The notes below the pieces were generated by a model, which had not been told where the DNA came from, ran no database searches, and saw only the letters and a program-made list of their open reading frames with translations. DNA of 8,459 bases from Candidatus Rifleibacteriota bacterium (GTDB taxonomy: Bacteria > UBP17 > UBA6191 > JACPRK01). Within the stretch, counting starts at the first letter, position 1. Each line of letters starts with the position of its first letter. Position numbers and translations under genes: made by a program. Below are positions 1 through 6,788 of this stretch, piece by piece. The stretch covers positions 1-8,459 of the forward strand of contig JACQZL010000310.1 of NCBI GenBank assembly GCA_016213865.1. Direction: 5' to 3'.

Positions 1-140
1 CTGTCGTGTGACCGGGCGCCCAAAAAGCGGCTGGAAGCCGCTTCTACCTTCTGGCGTGGCCATCGTTGCGGCCTCGCCGGCAAACCCATGGCAGGAGATG
101 GGAACCATCACGATTTAATGCCATTGGGCTTGTCCCCCGC
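1..140. repeat. Left arm of a 140-bp inverted repeat
   Basis: This segment is the reverse complement of 8297-8436, with position 1 pairing with 8436. I find one substitution (position 118, A here and G in the other arm when read the same way) and one 5-base block at 129-133 that is inverted in place; everything else matches. Similarity stops after 140. The arm contains an 8-bp-stem palindrome (25-43) of a family that recurs at 6388-6413. I see no reading frame with coding character and no transposase. The repeat may extend beyond base 1, which cannot be judged from this window. Confidence 0.95.
22..43 (-). terminator. Hairpin with T-run, possible intrinsic terminator
   Basis: Read on the minus strand, AAGCGGCT, loop TCC, AGCCGCTT is followed directly by further T residues (CTTTTTGGG). 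This resembles a Rho-independent terminator facing the end of the minus-strand oxidase gene, whose stop codon lies about 380 bases upstream. The hairpin belongs to a repeat family, so termination may be incidental. The T-run is short. Confidence 0.35.
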
Positions 141-252
141 TTCTGGAGCGGATCTGCTCGCCTGGCGGGCTGCAACGGCCCGCGCTACGGCGCCTTGCGG
201 GGCAACGTGGCCAACGCACTCCCAGTTTCGTCGTCGCTCCCGGTCGACCATT

Positions 253-277
253 GGCCGGCACGGAGGCCGGCCCTACC
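253..277. repeat. GGCCGGC palindrome, dispersed-repeat type
   Basis: The arms GGCCGGC (253-259) and GCCGGCC (266-272) flank the loop ACGGAG and are followed by CTACC. It looks like a dispersed palindromic repeat of the kind that is abundant in repeat-rich high-GC genomes. Only one copy is present here, so the family assignment is an inference. Confidence 0.4.
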
Positions 278-320
278 AGTTGCTGGCAAACGGCACGGAT
301 TGCCATGCTTGTTTCGTCAC

Positions 321-338
321 AGGCACGAAGGCACCAAG
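321..338. repeat. CACGAAGG-type repeat fragment
   Basis: The string AGGCACGAAGGCACCAAG resembles the repeated CACGAAGG words found at 4991-5105 and is probably a degenerate piece of the same dispersed family. It is too short to say more. Confidence 0.35.
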
Positions 339-425
339 CGAGCACGATGCGGGAGGGCGGCGTCTCCCTTCGCGGCGCCCTTCGGGTCTTCAGGTCTCGT
401 CGGTTCGGCAGCGTTGCCGGGGGCC

Positions 426-2039
426 CTACCTCTCGAACATCACCCCGGGCGCGAGCTTCCAGTCGGGGTCCAGCGCCCGCTTCACCGCACGCATCTCCGC
501 CAGGCCCGCGTCGCCGTAGAGCTGCCGCAGCAGTTGCTGCTTGACGGGATTGCGGCCCGTACCGTGCTCCGAGAGGGGGCAGCCCCCCAGCCGCGCGATC
601 TCGCGCCCGAAGTCGAGGATCGCTCCTTTGCCCGCCTCCACGTCGTCGAGGCTGCGCGGGAGGACGTTGGGATGGACGTTGCCGTCCGAGATGTGGCCCC
701 AGATCGCGTGGTCCAGCCGCCTGCGCTCGAACCCCGTCCGGTAGACGCGCATCATCTCGGCGAAGCGCTCGAAGGGCACGACCATGTCCGCCGCGACCTT
801 CTGGATCCTCGGGTGCACCTCGCGCTGGGCCAGGCCGACGCGGTGGTTCACCCCCACCGGCACCGCCTCGCGGAGGGCGAAGAGCTGCGCCGCGCGAGCC
901 GAGTCCCCGGGGACCGCCACCTCCATCCGGTCGACGGCCCCGTGAGCGGCCAACAACCGACACAAACGCACCAGTGGAGTGTCGGGAGCATCCGAGTCCT
1001 CGAAGGCTCCGATCTGGTCGTACGCGGCGGCGGCGTCGGTGCCCTGCGGCAACTCGGCCTGCAGCAGGAGGGCCGCCCCGTCGTCGATGCTGAAGTTCAC
1101 GCCGTTCTTGCGGTCCTCTCCGTCTTCCCGGAGGAGCTCGAGGCACCGCCGGTCCAGGTACTCGATCGCCGCTACGTCGAGACCGCGAGGGTCCCTCCGC
1201 GAGCGCGTCAAGAGCGACGCCTCGCGCAGCCGCGAGGTCAGCTCGAGGGCGGCCGCGTCGTCGGGCAAGGGCACCAGGGCCACCAGCACGGCGAAGTCCC
1301 GCGGGATCACGCGGAAGACCGCCTCGGTAATGACGCCCAGCGTTCCCTCGGAGCCGAGGAACAGGTCGATCAGGTCCATCCCGGGCTCGGAGTGGTAGCC
1401 GGCACTGCGCTTGGCGACCGCCGGCATCCGGTAGTGAGGCACCGGAAGGCGGACCGATACGCCGTCGGTGCGGCCCACCTCGAAGGTGCCCTCAGCGCAC
1501 GCTCTGACCTGACCCCGTTCCACGTCGAGCACGTCGCCCCATGCCAGCACCACTGTCAGCCGCTCGACCCAGTCGCGGGTCGAGCCGTACTTGAAGGTCG
1601 CTGCGCCGGCCGCGTTCGTCGACACGACCCCGCCCACCATCGCGCCCGTAAACGTCGGGACCGGAGGGTAGACCAGCCCGCGGGCCTCGAGCGCGGAGAC
1701 CAGGACCGAGACCGGCACGCCTGCGCCTGCCGTGACGCGCCGGGCTTCGACCCGGAGGCGGTCGAGCTTCTCCAGCGAGAGCACCCACTCGCCGAACGGG
1801 GTCGCGCCTCCGGTCAGGGACGAGCGGGCCCCGACCGCCAACAGCGCCGGGGCTTCCAGGAGAGAGTGGACGACCTCGCCCTCGGAGCGAGGCAGCAAGA
1901 CCGCCGGCGTGTGGCCACCGGGGAAGTGCGCCTCGTCGTGCAGGTACGCCGCGACCTCCTCGGCCTGCGTCAGCCGGCGCGCCGGGGCGATCTCACCTGC
2001 CGGCCTGCGCGCCTTCAGGAAGTGCGTCATGGCCTGCAC
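426..2039 (-). CDS. FAD-binding 2-hydroxyacid oxidase (GlcD / D-lactate dehydrogenase family)
   Basis: The 537-residue product has the vanillyl-alcohol-oxidase-type FAD fold followed by the FAD-oxidase C-terminal domain. FAD-binding segments are visible at about 68-81 (AVGARSSLTGGATP), 129-160 (with GGVVSTNAAG and KYGSTRDWVE) and 228-239 (LGSEGTLGVITE). The C-terminal half carries GHISDGNVHPN (448-458) and SEHGTGRNP (490-498); H449, H456 and E491 match the metal and substrate site of D-lactate and D-2-hydroxyglutarate dehydrogenases. The ending LDPDWKLAPG matches the family's LDP...NPGK tail. Members oxidise a 2-hydroxyacid and pass electrons to a cytochrome or quinone. No Fe-S domain is fused and no GlcE or GlcF partner is nearby, so the exact substrate (glycolate, D-lactate or another) is open and I give no symbol. 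The start is a GTG at 2039, 3 bases after the kinase stop; an ATG three codons in (2030) is an alternative. Neither has a strong ribosome site, which suggests translational coupling. Confidence 0.93.
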   Translation of the reverse strand: MQAMTHFLKARRPAGEIAPARRLTQAEEVAAYLHDEAHFPGGHTPAVLLPRSEGEVVHSLLEAPALLAVGARSSLTGGATPFGEWVLSLEKLDRLRVEARRVTAGAGVPVSVLVSALEARGLVYPPVPTFTGAMVGGVVSTNAAGAATFKYGSTRDWVERLTVVLAWGDVLDVERGQVRACAEGTFEVGRTDGVSVRLPVPHYRMPAVAKRSAGYHSEPGMDLIDLFLGSEGTLGVITEAVFRVIPRDFAVLVALVPLPDDAAALELTSRLREASLLTRSRRDPRGLDVAAIEYLDRRCLELLREDGEDRKNGVNFSIDDGAALLLQAELPQGTDAAAAYDQIGAFEDSDAPDTPLVRLCRLLAAHGAVDRMEVAVPGDSARAAQLFALREAVPVGVNHRVGLAQREVHPRIQKVAADMVVPFERFAEMMRVYRTGFERRRLDHAIWGHISDGNVHPNVLPRSLDDVEAGKGAILDFGREIARLGGCPLSEHGTGRNPVKQQLLRQLYGDAGLAEMRAVKRALDPDWKLAPGVMFER

Positions 2040-2042
2040 AGC

Positions 2043-4004
<1,962 letters not shown>

Positions 4005-4058
4005 GGGTCCTGTGCCGAGGCGAGCGGAGCCCGTCGCTCCGTGCCTATCTGAACGAAA

Positions 4059-4074
4059 ACCGGGGGCCCCCGGT
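4059..4074. promoter_or_regulatory. Perfect 16-bp palindrome in the kinase leader
   Basis: ACCGGGGGCCCCCGGT is a perfect two-fold symmetric site 55-70 bases upstream of the kinase ATG. On the minus strand it is followed by TTTCG, so it could be an operator, an attenuator-like hairpin or simply GC-rich chance. No other copy is in the window. I cannot place a convincing promoter next to it. Confidence 0.4.
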
Positions 4075-4170
4075 CATCGTGATGAGCCGTCTGTTATCGA
4101 AGGTCGCTTGCTGCATGGGGTGTCCTGGCGCCGTGCGAGACTTGAGGGCACACGAAGGCCTCGGGCGCGG

Positions 4171-4234
4171 GCCGGAAGGCAATCCGGCAAGGCCGCAGGC
4201 GAATCGGCCTGCAACCAGCCATCTCCGGCCTGCA
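4171..4234. repeat. Tandem short hairpins and direct repeat between zinc-ribbon and kinase genes
   Basis: Two small stems lie in tandem: GCCGGA/TCCGGC (4171-4176 with 4183-4188) and GCAGGC/GCCTGC (4195-4200 with 4207-4212). The word CGGCCTGCA occurs directly twice, at 4205-4213 and 4226-4234, exactly 21 bases apart, which puts both on the same DNA face. They may act as weak termination structure for the zinc-ribbon gene or as regulator sites for the kinase operon; neither is established. The rest of the 284-base gap shows nothing I recognise. Confidence 0.4.
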
Positions 4235-4288
4235 GCCCCGGGTGGCGAGGACACCTGGACCGTGTGCCGGCAATCTCACACCTACAGT

Positions 4289-4894
4289 TTAGGGCGCCCA
4301 GACCGTCTTGCCCAGTTCGGTCTTCCACTTCCAACCCTCCCGTTTGGTCGTCGAGGAGCGGAGCTTGCCAAAGGCCGAGAAGGGGACCGTCTTGCCCGCC
4401 TCCACCACCTTTACCACGCCCGAGGCGCTGCCTGCCAGCCGGCCCTCCGGATCGCGGAACTCCGTGACCACCTCGGCCTGCAGCAGCAGGCGCTCGGCGC
4501 CGTTGTGGAGCGACCCTCGCACTTCCACTCCGTCCAGGACCGGCAGCAAGTAGCTGTCCGTGAGGCGCACCTGGCTGCGGAACTGCTCCGCCGTGTCCTC
4601 GGCCTGCTCCGCGCTCCGGGCCGCCTCGGCCTGCGTGACGATCTGGATGCGCGCGAAGACGAAGTAGAGGACGAAGAACCCGAGGATGAGGCCGCCGGCC
4701 GCGTCCCGCCAGTCCACCAGACCCCTGCCGCGTCCCGACCGATGCCCTGTCCGGGCGCTCTTGATCGTCTTGAGGGCCCGCCGTATCGCGAGCTCGTTGG
4801 TGCCCGACCACGAAGCCAGGAAGCTCTTGCCACAACAGGGGCACTTCCTGGCGTCGTAAGGAAGCTCGGTCTTGCACTGGGGACAGGGTGCCAC
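4289..4894 (-). CDS. Zinc-ribbon, single-pass membrane protein with FxLYD-like C-terminal domain
   Basis: The product has 201 residues. The N-terminus is a zinc ribbon with C4-x2-C7 and C18-x2-C21 (CPQC and CPCC, with an extra C20). A basic linker (about 38-58) leads to one membrane helix at about 66-83. A short Ala/Glu-rich segment (84-108) is followed by a beta-rich domain (about 118-175) of the pattern 'VEVRGSLHN...VTEFRDPEGRLAG...VEAGKTVPF', like the FxLYD/DUF3426 domains of envelope proteins. The likely topology is zinc ribbon in the cytoplasm and FxLYD-like domain outside. No enzymatic function is suggested. The start is a GTG at 4894, supported by AAAGG 6 bases upstream and by the zinc ribbon beginning at once. 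It precedes the kinase on the same strand across 284 bases, so co-transcription is uncertain. Confidence 0.86.
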   Translation of the reverse strand: MAPCPQCKTELPYDARKCPCCGKSFLASWSGTNELAIRRALKTIKSARTGHRSGRGRGLVDWRDAAGGLILGFFVLYFVFARIQIVTQAEAARSAEQAEDTAEQFRSQVRLTDSYLLPVLDGVEVRGSLHNGAERLLLQAEVVTEFRDPEGRLAGSASGVVKVVEAGKTVPFSAFGKLRSSTTKREGWKWKTELGKTVWAP

Positions 4895-4902
4895 TCAGTA
4901 CC

Positions 4903-4931
4903 TTTGTAGCCGATCCGGCCCTTTCCGGCAA
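4903..4931 (-). promoter_or_regulatory. Candidate sigma-70 promoter of the zinc-ribbon gene
   Basis: On the minus strand TTGCCG (4931-4926) and TACAAA (4908-4903) are separated by 17 bases, with 4 of 6 matches to each consensus box. The -10 box ends 8 bases before the GTG start, so a transcript would begin at or next to the start codon. In that case the AAAGG overlapping the -10 would not act as a ribosome site. This is prediction by eye only. Confidence 0.4.
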
Positions 4932-4990
4932 CGGGCGACGAGGTCCAGGGAGCGACGTTCACTCATGGGGGAGTCCACGGACCCTTGAAC

Positions 4991-5105
4991 CACGAAGACC
5001 CGAAAGCACAAAGGACTGCACGAACAGAGGCGTGATCGAAGGAGGCCCTTTGTGCCGCTCTTCGTGTCCTTCGTGCCTTCGTGTTTTGGTCTCCTCGTGC
5101 CTTCG
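4991..5105. repeat. CACGAAGG-type dispersed repeat forming an imperfect hairpin
   Basis: The right side (5060-5105) reads as repeated CTTCGTG/CCTTCGTG words (TTCGTGTCCTTCGTGCCTTC). The left side carries the complementary CACGAAG. CACGAAG (4991-4997) can pair with CTTCGTG (5060-5066), and inside that GCACAAAGG (5006-5014) pairs perfectly with CCTTTGTGC (5047-5055). This word is a familiar interspersed element in several repeat-rich bacterial phyla. The region has no credible gene. The first part of this gap (4932-4990) shows nothing recognisable. Confidence 0.6.
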
Positions 5106-5153
5106 CAGTGATGCGGCTTCTGCCTGCATCGCTCCCCCCCGCCTCTTTCATGG

Positions 5154-5182
5154 TTGACAGCGCGGCGCCGCGGTGGTACCCT
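5154..5182 (+). promoter_or_regulatory. Sigma-70-like promoter for the secreted-protein gene
   Basis: A perfect -35 TTGACA (5154-5159) is followed after 17 bases by TACCCT (5177-5182), which matches TATAAT at three of six positions, with G-rich DNA between. Transcription would start near 5189 and give a leader of about 300 bases before the start codon at 5497. It is the best promoter match in the window. Confidence 0.6.
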
Positions 5183-5216
5183 GCACGCCAAGTAGGTTGT
5201 AGCGATCTTGTAGTAG

Positions 5217-5301
5217 CCGTCCGGGACACCCAGCGTGAGAAGTCAGTAGGCCGCGGGTGTTTTTGTCTTCGAGGGCACTCGCCTTCGCAGGCCCGGACCG
5301 G
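5217..5301 (+). promoter_or_regulatory. Predicted branched RNA structure in the 5' leader
   Basis: GTCCGGG (5219-5225) pairs with CCCGGAC (5292-5298). The next six bases, ACACCC (5226-5231), pair with GGGTGT (5255-5260). A third small stem CGAG/CTCG (5270-5273 with 5278-5281) completes a three-way branched fold. It lies about 30 bases after the predicted transcription start. I could not match it to a known riboswitch class. GC-rich DNA gives such pairings by chance fairly often. Confidence 0.4.
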
Positions 5302-5326
5302 AACCCGATCCGACCGAGTATCCAGC

Positions 5327-5343
5327 AGGGGGAATTCCCAATG
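5327..5343 (+). promoter_or_regulatory. Upstream ribosome site and ATG, in frame with the secreted-protein gene
   Basis: AGGGGGAATTCCC places a strong purine ribosome site 7-8 bases before an ATG at 5341. This ATG is in frame with the gene at 5497, so it would add 52 residues before the signal peptide. The extension lacks recognisable protein character and would bury the signal sequence, so I do not use it as the main start. It might be an alternative or regulatory start. Confidence 0.35.
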
Positions 5344-5423
5344 GGCCGCGTCAACGCGGGCCCGGCGGGTTTCAGGTACTCCGACCTCGAGCGGCTCTCT
5401 TGCTTTTTGGCAAGTGCCGCACC

Positions 5424-5475
5424 CCGGGAGAAGCCGCGGGACTGCCGAGTCCTCGGCCCTCGCAGCCCACCCCGG
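5424..5475 (+). promoter_or_regulatory. Long irregular hairpin just upstream of the ribosome binding site
   Basis: CCGGG (5424-5428) pairs with CCCGG (5471-5475), GCGGG (5436-5440) with CTCGC (5459-5463) including one G-T pair, and GCCGA (5444-5448) with TCGGC (5453-5457) around the loop GTCC. The structure ends only 5 bases before the AAGGATGG ribosome site at 5481, so its folding could affect translation. Its role is inferred, not shown. Confidence 0.4.
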
Positions 5476-5496
5476 TCCGAAAGGATGGTAATTCCA

Positions 5497-6303
5497 ATGC
5501 TCCATTTCCGCATTTCCAGCTCAGTCCTCGTCTTGGCACTCCTCGTCACGACCACGCTCGCCTTTGCGGGTCCCCAACCCTGCGACGTCGAGGGTCTCAT
5601 CGGCGTCTCCTCGATCGGCGGCGTCGAGACGCCCCGGCGCGAGGCCTTCGCGATCGGCGCCCAGCGGTTCCTCGTGAGCGGCCCGATGGCCCCGGCCGTC
5701 CAGGCCAGCGTCGGCCAGCACCTGGCGGTCCGCGGTCTCGTCTGCCGCCAGGTCGCCATCGGTGGCGAAGCCCTGCCTCGCTTCGAGGTCGGCGAGCTTC
5801 GCCTGACGCGCTGTGATATCACCCAATCGCCCGTGCGGGTCATCGGGCCCGTCCAGGTCCAGAAGGACCATGCCACGGTCGGCCAGATGTCGTTCGTCGC
5901 CGCGGGTCCCCTGGCCGGTGCGCTCGGAGCCCTCTCCGGCCTCGAGGTCGAGCTGACCGGCATCCAGGACCCGGCCAAGTCCGGCTCGCTGCTCGTCACC
6001 AGCATCGGCCGCCGCGACCTCACCAAGAGGGCGGGCGGGTGCTTCCGCGTCGACGAGAGCGTCCTCGAGACACTGAGCGAGGACGCCATCGGCCGCTACA
6101 GCCTGGTCCATCCGGGCACTCCGTCGGGTGTCTGCGACGGCGCCGGTCCCAAGGTCAAGTCCGCCGGCCTGAACAAGGCCACGGGCAACTTCGAGATCGT
6201 CGTCGAGACCTTCGGCGGAGTCGCCGGCATGTCCCTCGGCAACGAGATCCTCTACGTCTACGACAGCCGCGGCGCCTTCATGGTCGAGAAGAAGGTCTGC
6301 TAA
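5497..6303 (+). CDS. Secreted six-cysteine protein of unknown function
   Basis: Starting at the ATG at 5497, the product has 268 residues and opens with a clear signal peptide: a basic N-terminus (MLHFR), a hydrophobic core (SSSVLVLALLVTTTLAF) and a likely signal-peptidase I site AFA|GP at 24/25. This start is chosen because AAGGATGG lies 8 bases upstream; an in-frame ATG at 5485 overlaps that site and is less likely. The mature part has six cysteines (29, 83, 106, 182, 213, 268), which suggests disulfides in the periplasm or outside. Residues 57-82 and 132-157 align without gaps at a 75-residue offset and share a G-P-[ML]-A core, and C106 and C182 end the two units, so the protein seems to contain two related beta-rich repeats. 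A third segment (about 224-268) begins LNKATGNFEIVVET. I do not recognise the family. It has its own promoter and long leader and stands alone. Confidence 0.82.
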   Translation: MLHFRISSSVLVLALLVTTTLAFAGPQPCDVEGLIGVSSIGGVETPRREAFAIGAQRFLVSGPMAPAVQASVGQHLAVRGLVCRQVAIGGEALPRFEVGELRLTRCDITQSPVRVIGPVQVQKDHATVGQMSFVAAGPLAGALGALSGLEVELTGIQDPAKSGSLLVTSIGRRDLTKRAGGCFRVDESVLETLSEDAIGRYSLVHPGTPSGVCDGAGPKVKSAGLNKATGNFEIVVETFGGVAGMSLGNEILYVYDSRGAFMVEKKVC

Positions 6304-6387
6304 GGATCTGTGAATCTATCGGAGATGCTGTCTGAAGAGTTGGCACCGGTCCATCGAGTCACGACCTCCTGCACACTCTGGCCCGGG

Positions 6388-6464
6388 AAGGTAGAAGCGG
6401 CTTCCAGCCGCTTCAGGGCTCCGGCAACCGTACCTTGGAAGCGGCAAGATGCCGCTTCTACCTT
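6388..6464. repeat. Twin-hairpin repeat unit A (AAGCGGC family)
   Basis: The outer arms AAGGTAGAAGCGGC (6388-6401) and GCCGCTTCTACCTT (6451-6464) are perfect inverted repeats. Each end also forms its own hairpin: GAAGCGGCT/AGCCGCTTC with loop TCC (6394-6414), and GAAGCGGCA/TGCCGCTTC with loop AGA (6438-6458). The first hairpin shares an identical 26-base core with both arms of the 140-bp inverted repeat (25-50 and 8387-8412). The organisation is like the paired REP elements (BIMEs) of enterobacteria. No protein gene lies here. The preceding stretch, 6304-6387, shows nothing recognisable. Confidence 0.85.
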
Positions 6465-6526
6465 GCGGACTGTCCGCCGAACTGGCCCGATTTGACCGGT
6501 GCCGAAAAGATGCTTCACAGGCGCTG

Positions 6527-6555
6527 AGGCTGCAAGCCACAGGCTGCAGGCTGCA
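6527..6555. repeat. AGGCTGCA short repeats with a distant inverted copy
   Basis: AGGCTGCA occurs at 6527-6534, 6541-6548 and 6548-6555. The 13-base AGGCTGCAGGCTG (6541-6553) has an inverted partner CAGCCTGTAGCCT at 6749-6761 with a single mismatch. These two arms bracket the twin-hairpin unit B. It is probably another small dispersed family. Confidence 0.5.
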
Positions 6556-6609
6556 GGTCCAATCACCTGGGATTCGACCGGGGGAGCGTCCCCAGATCGT
6601 GGGGAACTC

Positions 6610-6680
6610 GGTGGTGGCCGGTCTCCAGACCGGCTGAGAAGCTGCGCCAGTACTGGCGGGTCTGGAGACCCGCCACCACC
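6610..6680. repeat. Twin-hairpin repeat unit B (GGTCT/AGACC family)
   Basis: The outer arms GGTGGTGG (6610-6617) and CCACCACC (6673-6680) are complementary. Inside are two palindromes: GCCGGTCT, CC, AGACCGGC (6617-6634) and GGCGGGTCT, GG, AGACCCGCC (6655-6674). The second is an inverted copy of the first with one compensatory pair change. The architecture is the same as in unit A although the sequence is unrelated. No gene lies here; the remaining parts of 6304-6788 appear to be plain intergenic DNA. Confidence 0.8.
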
Positions 6681-6770
6681 AAGACAGGAAAAAGCCCCCG
6701 ACGCAATGATGCGACTTCCCCCCTTTCAGGGACGCTCCCTTTGACCGGCAGCCTGTAGCCTTTGTGACGG

Positions 6771-6779
6771 TGGTATGCT
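6771..6779 (+). promoter_or_regulatory. Candidate extended -10 promoter of the HEAT-repeat gene
   Basis: TGGTATGCT matches an extended -10 (TGnTATnnT). It ends 9 bases before the ATG at 6789, so transcription would start within a few bases of the start codon. No convincing -35 sits at the right distance, and no ribosome binding site is present, which fits a leaderless or nearly leaderless message. Confidence is low because short AT-richer words are the only evidence. Confidence 0.35.
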
Positions 6780-6788
6780 ACCCCGACG

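Larger units (their letters stand above)
141..425. other. Non-coding stretch with repeat fragments
   Basis: This is the stretch between the left inverted-repeat arm and the stop codon of the oxidase. Open frames exist on both strands but none has a credible start, ribosome binding site or recognisable protein. It holds the GGCCGGC palindrome at 253-277 and a CACGAAGG-type fragment at 321-338. Otherwise I see nothing in it. Confidence 0.6.

Noticed and set aside
4045..4254. 69-codon minus-strand open frame between the zinc-ribbon and kinase genes
   Set aside because: It has no ribosome site, is Arg/Pro-rich, and covers the hairpins and palindrome of the gap. Nothing supports it as a gene.
5231..5262. 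Cobalamin riboswitch B12 box (GAAGTCAGTAGGCC)
   Set aside because: The resemblance is limited to a few bases, and the predicted transcription start leaves no room for the roughly 200-base cobalamin aptamer upstream. The downstream gene has no link to cobalamin.
5401..5480. Cyclic-di-GMP (GEMM-I) riboswitch in the leader
   Set aside because: GGGAGAAGCCGCGGG and the later GCAGCC superficially resemble the GEMM core, but the hallmark ACGCAAAGCC and the tetraloop-receptor pair are missing. The stems I can draw form a single irregular hairpin, not the GEMM three-way junction.
5257..5496. N-terminal extension of the secreted protein from 5257 or 5341
   Set aside because: The extension is Arg/Pro-rich without protein-like features, overlaps the predicted leader structures, and would put a typical signal peptide in the middle of the protein. 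The ATG at 5497 has a well-spaced AAGGATGG.
6388..6680. CRISPR array
   Set aside because: The repeats here are inverted pairs of different families. There is no series of direct repeats with equal spacers, and no cas gene is present.
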